Source: Varroa destructor
Taxonomy: Eukaryota; Arthropoda; Arachnida; Mesostigmata; Varroidae
Direction of reading: 5' to 3'
Assembly (NCBI RefSeq): GCF_002443255.2
Contig: NW_019211455.1
Span: 52,600,801-52,664,800, forward strand
Length of the DNA stretch: 64,000 nucleotides
The position numbers and the translations under genes are program-made. The notes below the pieces were generated by a model, which worked only from the letters and a program-made list of their open reading frames with translations, did not search any database and was not told the origin of the DNA. Below are positions 25,601 to 39,459 of the stretch, piece by piece (position 1 is the first letter of the stretch; each line of letters begins with the position of its first letter).

Positions 25601-26419
25601 GGATGCTCTCCTTAATTGAATTGGCTTTATAGTTTTTAAGATCGGTATCGAGTTTCTCAGTTTTAAGAGCGGTTTGCTTGGTACGTGTATCAATCCATGC
25701 GTTGTCCAGCGGAGGAATCTCGTTACTCTCGGCAACGTCTGGGACTCCACCCGGACCAGCGTTTGCCATTTGCACATCACTAGGTGGGCCACGGCTTAAC
25801 GCCTCCGTTAGCTTCCGGTGGATTTCCTGAAATGGTTAATTGTAAATATAATAGATACACTTTTGCTTGTTAATCTGGCTGTGAAAGAGTTTATTCGTAG
25901 CTCATAGGACTGCAGTATTATGGTTAGCATTATAGCATGAAAAGACTTTTTGTCATAATAGAATTTTCCTCAAACAACGTAAATCATCAACTGAAAGTCC
26001 TGAAATACCTTTTTCTACTATATATATATATATATATAGATATATATATATATAATTTTACGCACCGTATATTTAGCTACATTGAGAGTTCCCATAACAT
26101 GGTCCAGTGCCATCCGGAGTGCTTCGACTCGTAATGTTGGACAACGATCGGCTATAAACATAAGGCGGTTGAGTTTCGCCAAGCCTGTATAATTAGCAGC
26201 GTACGATTCCAACTCCAGGGTGGGCCTATGGACAGTCACTATGGGCTCCTCGGCAGCGGGTTCACCGGCGCGACAGCATTCGTCAATGCCAACTTGCATG
26301 CCGTCCACCTGCATCGGTTCTGGATTTTGCTGGAAGGAACAAAAAATATCAGTGAGTCAATATTCTGCTCGGGAAGGGTATACGAAACACGTTAAAATCA
26401 ATGGCGCCTATACCTGCAT
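22623..26419 (-). CDS. CSN1: COP9 signalosome complex subunit 1, 8 exons
   Basis: Complete gene of about 507 residues (human about 491). Exons on the minus strand: 26419-26414 (tentative, Met-Gln), 26329-26066, 25826-25595, 25285-25076, 24913-24720, 23953-23603, 23167-23012 and 22733-22623. All borders are GT/AG and all phases agree. Conserved text includes [13 protein letters not shown], the helical repeat [11 protein letters not shown] with [37 protein letters not shown], then the PCI domain (about residues 290-450) with [14 protein letters not shown] and [16 protein letters not shown], and the C-terminal [15 protein letters not shown]1 is a scaffold subunit of the eight-protein CSN, which removes Nedd8 from cullin-RING ligases. 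Exon 1 is the least certain: ATGCAG followed by GTATAG, with an in-frame stop three to six codons upstream, fits but is very short. The last exon was placed by its TCCTTAG acceptor and family match. Confidence 0.95.
26019..26056. repeat. (TA)n microsatellite in CSN1 intron 2
   Basis: About 19 TA units, interrupted once by GA, starting roughly ten bases inside the intron after the donor at 26065 of CSN1 exon 2. Likely length-variable. Confidence 0.85.
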
Positions 26420-29400
26420 GCGAGAGCACCTGTTTTAGAGGTTATATCTTCCGCAAATTTGTAGATCGATTCGTAAAGTACTAATCAAAAAATGTAAGCC
26501 TTAATATTGCTCATGGTCCTTAACTTATTCTCATTCAAGGAAAAGACGAAATTCAACTCATTTGAAATAGCAGTTTGCATTCTTTCAAAATATCAGAAAT
26601 GCGCAGAGCAAAAACATTGTTCGACACGAACGATCTTCGTGTAATCTAAATTAAACATTAGCCTTTCCTAAGACTATGTATGTGATCAGCCGCTGAAGTT
26701 CGGTGATAGTTATTAGTTGGATAACGACGTTTGAATCAAATAGTCGCAGCATCATTAGAAAAACAAAAATCAAAGCACTGTCTGTGTCTCAGTAGTAGTC
26801 GTGCGAAGAATGAACATCTGTGATATCAAATTTAGTACGTTCTTAGTTACCATTAGAAAAGAAGGCCTATAGTAAACGAGATCTAGTGAACATTTAGACC
26901 CACAACGGGACGATAAATAAATTTTCTTGCGGTATTTCACAATGTCTATACTAGTCCATTACCATAAGTGCTATTCAGTGCATTGAGCTCAAGCTGCCTC
27001 CTAAATCTAGTCAACTAGATTTATTAATTATAGGGCGGTATAAACAATCGTCCAGCACGTCGAGCGAGATTTCAGTGACAAATCCCATTTCGGTATGCAC
27101 TTGAAGCATTTATTATATAAATTCACAATCCGTATTGTGTTTATTGTTTCTACAGACTTCGAAAAACAATCAATATAGTACATGGGCAATGCGGCTCTTA
27201 GTTTTAAGTCGAACATACCATTCGACTGATCTCGACAAGCTAAGCACGGTTATGGATTGACATCCGGACTGATAATGACAGTTGCTCTAAATATCTATCC
27301 TAGAAGCTACAATAGTAACGATGGAAATTACAATAGGTGTCCACATTGTTCTTCGACGATCTGGCACCAGACGGTACCTCCTTGGCATAGGCGGTGTGAC
27401 TTGAAGCATTCGGCATTAGCTTGGCTGATAAAGCGACTCCTACTGACTTGTTTAACTCGATCCTATTCAAAACACCGTATAGTTACTAACCTGCTGAAGC
27501 TGGCGTGGAAGATCAGCGTGTCGCCACATCTTTGTGACTTTTCTCTCTGGACCGCTTCGCTATTATATCCACAATGCTACACTCCAAAGAAAACTCAAAA
27601 GAAAAGGGTCACTCATACACACTGGACCGAAGCCAAATTGGCAGACAATAACAAGCAGCCAGAAATTCACGTCGGAAGCGAAACTCTCCTCGCGGCACTC
27701 TGTTTACAAAACGCACGAAGTAGTGTCTCTTTGTAGCGCCAGCAAGTAAATGGCGACCCCTCATCATTCCATAACGCATTACGAAGTCTTTACGAAGTCT
27801 GTACGATGCTGGTAAAAACAGACCACGTAAAAGTACTGCTTATGTCGTCTGCGATAGTATCCCTGTGTTAAGGGCCTTCTCCAAACTATAAGGTTGCGCC
27901 AAAGCGGTCGCATACCGTGGACTTTAGGAAGAATATATTGGGATAAAATTGTTGCAATAAAATTAAATTAGATATCGAGTGTAATACTGGTAGTTTACAC
28001 CCAGAGTTTTGATCCAAGGCAGATTATTTTGCACCTCCCATGACAAAGGTCAAGGGTTTTATTCTTTATCGACTGTCAAGGCGCGGCAAAATCCCTCACA
28101 AAATTGTATCTTGAAAGGATTACAAAATCATATGAATTAGAAGCCAGTCCATGTAATAAAGTGAAGTAAATTGCACAATAATTATGTTAGAATATAAATA
28201 GACTCAAAAAATCAACATATTCATGTTGATTAGTGAATATTGGGGACCCTAATTTTATTTCTTTCTTTGAGTCTATTTTTTTAAATTATTTTAAATATAT
28301 AAAAAGATCTTGAATTCAATTTAATATCTGCTTTTATTTAGCACCCTGCGTGGCCAAATCCTTCAATTAATAGTTTGGCATCCTTGAGCAAGTAAATGCT
28401 TGGTCAGCTCTGCAAATGTGATGAAAGTACAATTTACTTTAGCTCTAGTTAATTATTGTTTCTGCCAGTGGTGCCAGTGCAACTGATGCCTTGAGAATAT
28501 GGAAGTTTTTTTTTTTAATTAAATTAATTAAGATCACACAGTTATAAAACATTGCTTATCCTATTGATTAACTTCATCGAAAATTCGTACTTTTTTAGGG
28601 TTTTTTAGATCTAACGACTTTATTTTACACTATTATGATGATGACATTAGTTATTTTTCCAGAAATCTTTTAGGAACTGGTTTCTTGCATTTCTTTATTG
28701 TATTACTTTTTCTTTTACAAGGTTATTCGCTTTTTGACACCTGTGTAAACTGGATTTTATCTCAGAAAATCAAACAACTAATATATTATTCTCAGTGTGA
28801 TTTGGTAGGGGGAATTTCAAAATGAATCGCTCGAATAATGTTTAACTCCAAAAAGCAAACTATGCATGTACTATTCTGTACCTTATGCGATTTTATTCAA
28901 AATTTGCAAGAACTTGCAAATTTTCAAGTAATTTAACTGAAATGACAATATAACGGAATAATATACCGTATCAGGTGCTAACATGCGTCTATTTCGGTTA
29001 ATATTAGATCTCTAAAGCTCTCTTTGTGTTATAGTGCAATATAGGCTTATATAACGGTTAGTTTTTTAATATGTGCGTGCAGCAATACAATCGTACTTGC
29101 GTAATAAGCGCAATGTTTTCAATCAGTCCGCCACACAAATCTCAGCCTTACCTGCTGCTTCAAAACAAGCAGAATCGAAGAAACTGTATCCGTTTGCTAA
29201 TGAATCAGTAATCAACTAGAAAGGGAAGTACTGGGAAAGATCGATCAACTGAATGAGGGAGAAAGAGACTAGGGAAAAGGAAATTGAAGGAAATATTTTT
29301 GTTTACGTCTCCTTGCAGACTTTTTCAAAAGCGACTGTCGCATTTTACCTATTCGTCCTGTTGAAACCAGCAAGCTCTTTCCTGTACCCGCTGTTACTAC

Positions 29401-29480
29401 CATATTATCGGCCGGTATCGCTCAGCTTATACTAGACACACCCGTCAGTCTGCAGTCGTCCCTATTCAACGTCGTGTGAG
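26420..29480. other. CSN1 promoter side and AT-rich intergenic sequence
   Basis: The CSN1 promoter should lie in the first part. No coding exon is recognised. A 159-codon open frame at 27257-27736 (plus) has no family motifs and looks accidental. Sequence from 27.9 to 29.2 kb is very AT-rich with T-runs. A small inverted-repeat element at 28197-28277 is listed separately. Confidence 0.45.
28197..28277. repeat. Short inverted-repeat element (MITE-like, small)
   Basis: Twelve-base ends AATAGACTCAAA and TTTGAGTCTATT are inverted copies of each other and enclose an 81-base unit. Inside lies a second palindrome (AATCAACAT and ATGTTGATT around ATTC). It could be a tiny non-autonomous transposon remnant or a chance structure. 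No clear target-site duplication was seen. Confidence 0.3.
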
Positions 29481-29489
29481 AATAAGCGC

Positions 29490-31434
29490 GCTATATCATC
29501 CATTTTGTCGTTTCAGGAACGGTGCGACGACCGCAACAAGACCACTATTCATTACCGGTATCCACCGACCAGCGACGTCGTCTTCTACTTCTCCATAGCA
29601 GAACCCCCTCATACACCAACCGAGAGAGAATAGCATAGACCAGGCATAATGCGGAGCGGTGCGACGTGCTGCCACTACTCGTGTCAGCGCCTGCTTGTCC
29701 TGGCTTTGCCCTCCGCCCGTCTGCCTGTCGTCGTTTTCTTGGTTTTGTCTGCCGTTGGCACCAGCAGTAGCATAAACATCGTGAGCGGCCTGGCGAAAGA
29801 GTCCTGAGAGGCAACTGCTTGCTGCGTTGGCTGAGTTCTCTTGGTTGGATAGCGGCAGCCAGCATCGCTCATTTACTGTGTCGGCAAAGGAGCGCCGGGT
29901 CGAGTTCGGCCAGCACTGGCTGTGGCAGCCCCGATAGTTGTCGTAGTCGTTGACCAGAGGAGAGAGGAGAAAAGGGGGAAGGAGAGGCACCACAAGGAGT
30001 GGGTGGCCGCAGCAGCGCTTTTGCTAAGGCTAAGTCGCTCGCGTTCGTGCCTTTGGCTGCCTGGTCGTCGGCAGTCGGTGGGTTGGTTGTTGTTGTTGTT
30101 GTTGTCGTTGTCGTTGTCGTTGTCGTCGTCGTCGTCATCGTCGTCGTAGCAAAAACAGAGCAATAGAAGCAAAGGAGCGGTAGGCAGCATTGGCTGGCAG
30201 CACCAGTGAAACGAACAGCGACTACTATATAGCCAGTAATGAAAGTAATGTATTTATTGTCGTACTGCGTTAGTGCGTGTGTTGGTCGTGAGCTGTTGAT
30301 GTCTTGTGTTGGCCTCTGGCGGCAGCGACGTCAACAGCAGAAGCAGCAGCAGTCCGTCGAACAACGACTACACATATTCCGTGCAGTCTGTCTCTCGCAG
30401 CAGCAAATGCGTGTATAGCAGAAGGAGTAAATAGTGAGAGAGTCAAACGTAGTTCCGTCGTGCCGTTGCGTTCGGTGGTGGACTGAGCTGAGCGGAGCGA
30501 ACGGGCAGACGCACATACGATCGGCCATACACATCATAGTGGAATGCCCTTGCTGTGATGGTACATTGTCATGCCATGCTGTTGTAGTACTATGTGTGAG
30601 TGCTGAGTACTCTAGTTGTCAGCCTACTACTAGTCGGGAACAATCATGGAGGCAAATGATGTGTGCTGAGTAAACGAGCGAGCCAGTGATCGACAAACCA
30701 ACACTGACAAGCAATACGAGGCTGTACTTTACCCAGTACACTCTCCAACGACCGCTGCTTGTCTGTGGGGGTATTTCGCCTTTGGCTAACGACAGTGTTT
30801 TGTTACAGAAGCCGTAGGAGCGAGCAGTGCTTCTGCCGCATCTGTGGAAGCAGATAGTTGCGTTTCCAACGGCAAAGACAGTGGTATAATTTAGCCAGTC
30901 AGATTAGCCGCTAGCATCACAGTGTTTGAGGTGTCCGGAGGAAAAGGTCTTTGTTTGGGGTGATGTCAGTAAGCGACGGACAAGCGACATCCAGAAGCGC
31001 CGCTAAGATATACACACTGTGGTAGCCACTGTCGTCATCGTTCCTAAGGAAACAAAGAGAGCGTCGTCGAGAACGAATACTTTTACGCCAACCGGAACAG
31101 GTTCGTTCAAAACAAATGTTTCAGAACAATAAAAGCAGCAATGACAGAAACAACAGCAGCCGATTATTAAATTCAGTCAATTGGCCGACGGATAACGTAT
31201 AAAGAACTTAATGAGAGATCTGCCTGCGTTAAAATGTTCCTTTGAAGTTCAAGACAAAAATTACGACGTTTGTGGATTTCGAGGCAGAGCACAAACAGAA
31301 AACGTATTTCAAAGAGTTGCATATACTGCACGCAGAACTGCTAAGAGTAACTAGTCGTTGTCAGCAGTGCCAAAAAATGATCTGCCTTCCAGAGTTAATA
31401 AGGCGACAAAAGTGAACCGGGATACATACATCCT
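29490..31434 (+). promoter_or_regulatory. GC-rich island, putative promoter and untranslated exon
   Basis: Composition changes sharply here: GC-rich, CpG-containing, with (GTT/GTC)n at 30084-30148 and many CAG/CAA-like runs on the plus strand to about 31.4 kb, as in long 5' leaders of regulatory genes. The block ends in a good splice donor, ATCCT|GTGAGTAC at 31434/31435, with scattered stops and no long conserved frame. I infer a non-coding first exon on the plus strand. The overlapping frames of 70-165 codons on the minus strand (Asn/Thr/Asp runs) are products of the trinucleotide repeat. The target gene is unknown; the myristoylated-type exon at 60.2 kb is the only downstream candidate on this strand. 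Confidence 0.35.
30084..30148. repeat. (GTT)n(GTC)n trinucleotide repeat
   Basis: About 20 units that grade from GTT to GTT/GTC to GTC, with one ATC. Read on the minus strand it would give Asn, Asp or Thr runs, but no gene supports that reading. Confidence 0.9.
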
Positions 31435-34400
31435 GTGAGTACGTGCAACTCAAATATGAGATGTTTACAGTTACGATGTGTAATGTGAATAGATAAAACT
31501 TCGATTGTTGCTTTTCGTTCTACCTCAGGAACATGTCACGAAGTTAATTCAAAAGTGAAGTGGGTACTCCAGCTAAGCAGGACATACCTGTGAACAACAA
31601 TCGAAAGGATAAACACAGTTAAAGACGCCTAAATGTTATTGTCCATCATTCGGTTTGCGATTCGCATCCACTAGCGTGCGTACCCTATTCTAGCTAATTC
31701 ATTGACAATTAATTAACATCACGAATTTACATTCCTATCCTTGGCGGAACGCGTTTTCCATCATTGTGTTGCTTCATGTCGGAAGCAGTTGGTTTGGTGC
31801 AACTATGAAATCGGTCTCTCAGACGCACATTATTACCACGAAGTAAATGGACAAGGATACTGGTATAAAAGATGATGTCCTTGTCGTGGAAAGGAGCAAC
31901 GACGTCATCTGTCGATCGCTGCTAGAAGTCGATAAATTAGTTAACGACAGTGTAACCTTGCATCATTCCTAACCTTGTTACCAGCTCGACCAAGTGGCAG
32001 CGAGGACTATTGGAACCAACGATATCATCAATAGTAAAACCCTCAAAAAATTAACTGCATTTGTCGTTGTGTCTCAGCTTTATATTTTGGTCGATTATTC
32101 GTTGTCTTTTCGCGTGTGGAATCTGCTAGAGTGGTGATGTTTAGTTGAAAAGACTATTCTGTCAATAGCATCTCAGTTCTTCTTAGCGACGTTTGTTGTC
32201 GTGACGATGAACGATCGTAGTTAAACGTTGAAGCGACCACGATTTTTCTGAGAAAGTGCGGTCATTTCGAAGGCTCATCGTTCGGATCGGTCTCCATTCG
32301 GTTCCGTGATCTGCTGCTACCGCAAAAAATAGTTGGTCTTCTGCTGTAGAAGTGTGTTCACAACGGCTGTCTTTGGGCTTCCGCTGCACGCGGCGATCGT
32401 GATCCAGGTCAGGAATACAGCTTGTGGTGTCGTTGGACTTCACGAGTCGTGTCGAGCTTTATAGTAGGGCTAGACAAGGAACACTATTGGCGGTAACAGC
32501 AAATAGCGTTGGCACTGTGCTATCCTATGCCGAAGGACGGTCTTGGAAGTTTGTCAGGGATCAGTGGAGGATTACACTGGCTTGAAGCATTGCGTAACAC
32601 GCCAAACAGCGACAAGTCATACTTTGTAAAATAAACTCATAGAACTATGCTGTCATCTTGTAGTACCACTAAATCGTGTTTATTCGTTTGGCCAAAAAAG
32701 CTGACCGATCTTTTATCGATAGCATAGGATATAACACTACCGCCCATAGTTTTTAGACCGCTCGGCTCGGGCTTAACAAAGCAACGAAAACCATACAGAA
32801 TAACAGGCAGCAGGACGTGAAAAAGCAACTGTTAGTTCTTAGGCCACCGTCAAGGTCGTGCAACTTGATTCATCGATTCGCTTTCAGTGCTTTTGTCAGC
32901 CGGCAAAATGGGTGCAAGACGGGGTCCTTTTACTTAAGGTTGGCCTTGAATAATTTAACACGAGAAATTCCGGAACATCCTTTGAGGTGTCACGCACCAC
33001 GAAAAGTCGTTAAAAAACTCGACGAAATTAGGCCACGGCCTACGGTGACTGCCCAACTCTTCAGCTGACACCCACGACAGCCCACGGGAAACACCAGCTG
33101 TGGCTGCAGTACGTTTGGTGTAATAGTGCGTAGTAATAGAAAACATGAAGAGAGGGGGCATCATTTGATTAGTATAAAAAGGTTTGAACCTCTTCGTTCC
33201 TGTAAGTTTTTAGTAAAAAGGTATAGTATTGATGAAGGAAGTGAATTTAAATGATTGTGAATTTTGAATCTTCAAAGGAAAGCTTTATCTCACGAAGGGA
33301 TATATTTGCGCACGACGGCCTAACACGAAGAACGTAGGCTACGTTCACGTGCAGTGGAGGAAGAAACTACTTGGGCGTAAGCCCAGAACACGTCGTGCCC
33401 AACTGGAGTAGTCTATTGCGCTGTGGCAATAAACTAGGCCACGTAAAGAAGACCAAGGGGCGGCATATCTGAACGGTGAAGTGAGTGCTCCAGTGTTAGA
33501 GAACACGTGGTACAAGGGGCAACCGCACATTTTGGAAGGTAACCTGGTCCACATTAATCAGCAACCACGGAGCACTACTTCCTTATGAGTAAGTGTCAGG
33601 TACACAAAAAGCGATTTCGATGTTCGTATGCATGCGAGGTTAGATATCTATTTTAAAATCTTTTTTTCGCACTAGAGATCCCACCATTATAACATCAAAT
33701 AAAAGAGTAATGTCTTCATGTAAAAGAAATATATATAGAAGTTTAATAAAGCTAGATGAATCAGGTAGGCAAAATAACGCGTATATATATACATAATAAG
33801 AGTAACTAGCATCATATAATGGATAATGATGCAGATGGCCAAGAATCTCCAAACAAAAAAAAAATAGAGAACTTCTACACGGTTATATTTGATTTAACCG
33901 AATCGATTTAAATTAGCCGGTCAATGCGGCACACTACTGCTGAAACAAATTGGAAATACTTGACTTCGTTGGCATACCCATTGCTAGTTACAATTAGTCT
34001 TGATTTTTCTACTCATGACGATGTGGACCATATTGCAGCGCTGTTATATTCACGTGAGTCAACCTACTTCGATTTAAATATGGGGATCCCGATCGCAGTT
34101 CAGTGTCAAGCGTGGGATTGTCTGATCTAGCACAATACTGTTGAAGATAATATCGACTCGCAATTATTGAGATGATACGACCGTGATCAAGCGGTCTAGT
34201 CAGATCCTCCGGATTTGATTTAAATGTAACCGTTCGTCTATAATAGCAACGAGTAGCTACATTTTGTTATGAACATATTTGTCTAATTGCGCAGTGAGCG
34301 CGGTCGAATACCGGACTGTTATGCGGTTCAGAATTGTGCCCATCTACGAGTAAAGTCTCTGTCTTTAACCTAAAGTGCAAATATAGAGCACTGAGTAGAG

Positions 34401-37400
34401 AAGAGTATAATCATATGCCAAGTAACGTATATATTTGAGGCACTGAACGTAATCATTTTGCTAGACAAAAATCAGCTTTATATCAATATGGATGTTGAGT
34501 TGATGATGTTGTGATGGAAGTTTGTTTGAGGAGAGCTTCATCAAGACTCAGTGTCGTTACCTATTGTCGATTTTTTGATAAGTATTCGTTGTTGAATCGA
34601 TTATCTACCGGCAGATATGGAAGTGGTTCCACTCCAGCTCTGGCAATCTCGAATTCAAACATTTGGGCCGCTATTATCCAGGCGGTTTTTGAATACTTTT
34701 TTTTAACTTTAAAAAAAATTACATTTTAGATAGGTACAGTAAAATTATATAATAGTAGATTTATTGTATGCGTAGACCATACTATGTGCTACTTCCGATT
34801 AGTAACTATTAGTTCCTCCCGTGAATTGCGGTTCGTTCTAGTATAATACATAATAGGATAATAGAGCATAATAGACGATCGTTTACGAAATCGAACCAGG
34901 GTTTGATTCTTGTTTAATTTGATAAGGATATACATTTTTGTATTGCTCTGTCGCTCTTTTTCTAAAACGAACATGTCTAGATCTAGAGTCAGGCATTACG
35001 GATTAACAGTCCCAAAAATCCCAATTGGATACGACTACAGAAGCAAACAGAGGCATTCGTGAACATGATACTGCTTCGTGAACTAACCCTGTGAGTGGCT
35101 TGAAAAATTTTCCCATAAAATTCAAAAAGCTTTGCTCGAGTCATTGTTTACTATGCTTTCTATAATCGAAGGCACAATTGGATATCATCAGTCAGTTGAC
35201 TCATTCAGGAGGTGTTGCAAGCGATCCTAGTGATTTCGGTTACCAGTTATGTCAGCTTGTCTATAACTAACTTTAGCTGGACGTAATAGTTCTAACAAAG
35301 ATAAGCCAAGCCAAACAGTTGAACTGGGACGAAATGAAACAGTGGGATTTTAAAAATAAATAAATAACAGTCGGTTAAAAAGTCGAAGTTTTCAAATACT
35401 TATATTCAACCCGAATAGCAGAAATCGGCAAGTATTACTTTTTTATATCTCATTGACTTAGTATTTATTACATTAGACACAGAATGACATTAGTAGTTCA
35501 AACGAAACGAGCAACGACGAAGTGTCACCAAAAGCTGTTATTTCCCAAAAGGCTCTCATCATTTCTGTCGCTGTTGAGTCATGCTGAGGGCTGTAGCCAT
35601 AAGTGTCACTTCCGCTACCTGGAGCGTTTCTTCTTTGATCTATCTCTAGGAAACAAATGGACAGGGACGACTGGGGCAATGAACGTATTTACAAGAACAT
35701 ATTTACCTCCTATCCCTAGCATTTACCAGATCGATAGCTGACCTAAAAGCCTGGAACCTGCTTACCACCAGCCACGTCCATATCATTTGTTCTCCTGTAT
35801 AGCCTCGCCGTAGGCGGTGACTTCATAAGTTTTTCGTATATTGTCTAAAAACCACCTGCGTGTCGTACGGCATCGGAAATCAATACGAATAGAATTAACG
35901 GAGTCATATGGACCAATACAAATAATAATGATATCGGATTTTCACACTGATTTTACTGCCGCGGCCGTCGAACTGCTCAAACGTCTTCGAGGAAGAAGGA
36001 AAGAATCTGGACAAAATGAGTGTCGTTCTCTAATTAGCTAAGAGAGATAATTTCTTTAACTCGTAATTATTTGTACGGCAGTCGACAATCCAAAATCTGT
36101 AGCCAGTAGTTGGTCGTCAGTCATGGGCGTCCAGGCACCTCTTTATGATACCGATAATGCCGATTTTTCTTCGTTTGGCTGACGAATTGGTTTGGGCCAG
36201 TGCTTCCCGTGTATCAATTCACCCTGTGTTTTTCAACTGATAGCAACATATCCTAGTTTGATCTTTTCGCTCGTTGGTTTGATCTATTCCGCGAGATTCT
36301 CCTAGGACTAACCTTCTTGTTTCATGCTGGCTTGCCTTATCCTGTTCCATTATCCTAGCACTCGACACCTACTCCCCATTGCCATTCCATCTGTTGCTTT
36401 CTCGCGCAATAGAGAACTCAGTGATGCCCTGGGTTAACGATGAAGAACAGCGGCCTCTAACTATTGTGACCACGTTCACCATTGGCGAGTGCAGCGGCCG
36501 CAGTTGCGGCAGCTCGTTCTCGTTCCCGCTTTCTACTCTTCAATTATTGATTTGTCGACGCTGTCGGAAATGATCTTTAGATGGGTGGACCGACTCCACC
36601 TAGTTAGTGACCCCTGCTATCTTAGGCTGACGCTTCGTTTCCTCTCGTCATATGCTTTTTTCGATGGCGATCCGAAGCAGTGTTGCTTGGCCAATAAGAA
36701 TTGTTAACCGGAAGTGTCATATCGGCTTGTGAGTTACGTATGACTATTTTCAATGAAAACTTGCTTTGTTCTGTTATAGCTAGCTATTTGGTATAAAACA
36801 AAAGACATAGAAAATAATGCAGTCACTATTACCCGACTGTTTGTTACCTGTTGCAAACCTCGTGAATGCTTGTTTCCAGTGTGCGAGACAGGTAGCTGTT
36901 GGTTTGTCGAGAAAAAAAGCGTCTGACTTCTAGAACTGACAATTATTCGTTTGTAGTATATGAGTAATAAACGTTCCCCCAATGCTTTATTCCTCCTAAA
37001 AATTCTGAATTCCCGCCAGCAGAAGCTAATTCCAGGAATGATCAACATTGAATCAGGCACACACATACAAGATAATACCATACATGCAGCGTGTATATAG
37101 ATGGATAATCTATTTTATAATTACATAACGAAATAGGGATATATAGACTTATAGCTACCTATTGACTCTCTTCACTTATTGTCGTTGTTACAACCAATGA
37201 CTGTAACAGTTTCAAAGGGTAAACGCTCTCTCAAGATAAAGATCCATTAAGACGGACACACTCGAGTCTGTTATATGTCGTTCCTTTACCTCTGATCCGG
37301 AAGTCTGATCCATGTTCAGTGTATAGCTCGCTTTGATCTACGTTTCTTGCTATTTTTTGTGTAAGAAATTCAACGGATAATCTAAGTGATTATTCATTGG

Positions 37401-39329
37401 GATAATTTACCTCGTGCTGTTGTTACGGCGTTCCGTAAAGTCTGCCAGCATATCGAACGTCCGCCCACACACGCACGCACCACATAGGTAGCCGATATCC
37501 ACTGAAAGAACGGGCAAATCTAAATTTCAGGTTACGTTATCATGCCGCTGGAAGCAGTAGTGCTGCCAGGTAGCATCCATCATGCACATTCGGGCAATAT
37601 TCCCGTTGTTTACTTTTACCCAAAAAACTGCGAGGAACTGTGGCGACATAAGTGCGTATGTGACTTGCCAAGAGAGAGAGATCCAGTAGGGAGAATGTAT
37701 TGACGTACCGTCATAAAAACGTAAGAGCAGCGGCGGCCGCAACAAAAGGTTGCGATCCTATCAAGGACGGACAAAGCATACGGAAATGCGTAGGGCAAGT
37801 GGTCTCACGAGCCTATGAAGTACCTGTCAATGGGAGATATAGTGTATTGATATAAACGTCACTCATATACTTTGGCTACCACTAATTTTGAGTTGGCGTT
37901 CATGGCATCATAAAACTAGGCTAAGATTGAATATGTTAGAGAAATCATTTGACAGATGACTGATGCTCCTTCTCCAATGCAGAAATTCTTATATGATGGT
38001 AAAATATATACGTTTTAACCGGGTTTGATGAGGCGAATACTGGAGGCTGGTGTTTGGAAATTTGCTATTAGGCATATTCTAGTGTTCCGGTTTTCAAGAG
38101 TTCGCAAACCAAAGTCTGTGTAGTCTTCTTCGATTTATTGTGAATCAGTCAAATCATTTGCATGTACCCCGTGTCCGATAACAGAGCCTAGAAAAAGCTT
38201 TGAAATCGCACAATCGTAAAGAAATTACGTTTCTAGCAATTTGAGTGCTCGCCACACCTTTACTATCTATGGCGGCTGCCTGCTGTGCGAACTGGCCCAT
38301 GAAGACGCTATTGAAACAGATTTTCTGAATACATCGACTGACATATCTTAAATATTGACTGGCATATTACAATGATACCTGTGCGATATTATCCATCTTC
38401 CATCTAAATCCATCGAATTATCGGTTTCCATTACATCTCGCCAGTTTCATCCATGCCGTTTACCCTGCCTTATCTGTGCCACTGTATAAGAAAGCCAATA
38501 TAATAGCAGAAGGCTGACAAACCTTAGGTGAACGGCGCTTCTGTCTGTTCCGCGATAACAAGCGCGTCGCACATTTGGCCTATTGTTACTTTGAACAAAA
38601 AAAGACTTATCGAGTGTTAAAGTTCTTCTAAGTTGTCACCAAAAACAAAAAAGCTTGTTTCAAAACTCAAACGCACGCACGCACATCTCTCGTGCATAGT
38701 CACAGTACACGGCCGTTGTGCCTTTCTAATTGGCAAAGTTGGACTAGCAAAAAAAGTATCAATGGTAGTACACCTTTTAGCTTTCAAATGGAAACGCAAT
38801 GTGACGCTTTTGAGGCCACACAGACAACTAACCTACTGATTCGATTGTATTTTCCGCGTTAGATTCTGCTGTAGCATCACTCCTGTAACATTTATGGCCT
38901 TAATAATGCAGTCGCTACGCTTAGCGATCAAAATTGTGGAAAGGGGTGTCATTTCCGACATTCTATCCTAGTTTATTAGCTATATGACTAGCAATTTGTG
39001 TATATTTATTGGGATCACCAGGTTGGAAATGAGGTAATTAACGAACCTTGTTATTGGTTACAAGTACTGTTAAGATGTGTGCGAGCTTTCAAGCGTTGTT
39101 TTTTACCGCCAGCGTGAAAATTACCAACTGATAGTGGTGAAAGCTAGTACAGAGTGATGTTCAACAAAACGAATCTACTAGCATTAAAATTACAGATCAC
39201 GATTTACTTAATACTGATTATATAAAAATCAAAAGAAAAAAAAAGTACACTTGTGCGGTGGGGATCCTGGTACGATAACAAAAGTCAAAGGCTTAAATGT
39301 GTATTCGCTTAGCTTAAATTTTATTTCGC
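31435..39329. other. Long gene-free stretch
   Basis: Eight kilobases without a supported exon. Open frames reach only 70-115 codons on either strand and lack family motifs. It could be intronic for a plus-strand gene whose leader ends at 31434. A locally GC-richer part lies near 36.4-36.6 kb (CGGCCGCAGTTGCGGCAGC). No RNA gene was recognised. Confidence 0.45.
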
Positions 39330-39330
39330 T

Positions 39331-39362
39331 TCTCTCTCTCTCCCTCTTTCTCTCTCTCTCTA
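39331..39362. repeat. (CT)n tract, GAGA-factor-like
   Basis: A run of 32 pyrimidines, mostly CT, about 130 bases before a GC-rich island with an ATG-plus-donor exon candidate. In insects such tracts near promoters bind GAGA factor. Use of the same factor here is inference. Confidence 0.7.
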
Positions 39363-39459
39363 CCACTGTTTGCTGAGTGCAATACGACTCAACGTAGGAC
39401 CTTTCTTTTTGTAAAAACTTCCACAGTTTTAGCTGTATATATCACCTCACTACATAAAA

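Noticed and set aside
27257..27736. 159-codon plus-strand frame beginning at a TTG-type codon
   Set aside because: No ATG near its start, no motif, and no splice context.
29496..30190. Long minus-strand open frames with Asn, Thr and Asp runs
   Set aside because: They are created by the trinucleotide repeat, lack family motifs, and overlap each other in several frames.
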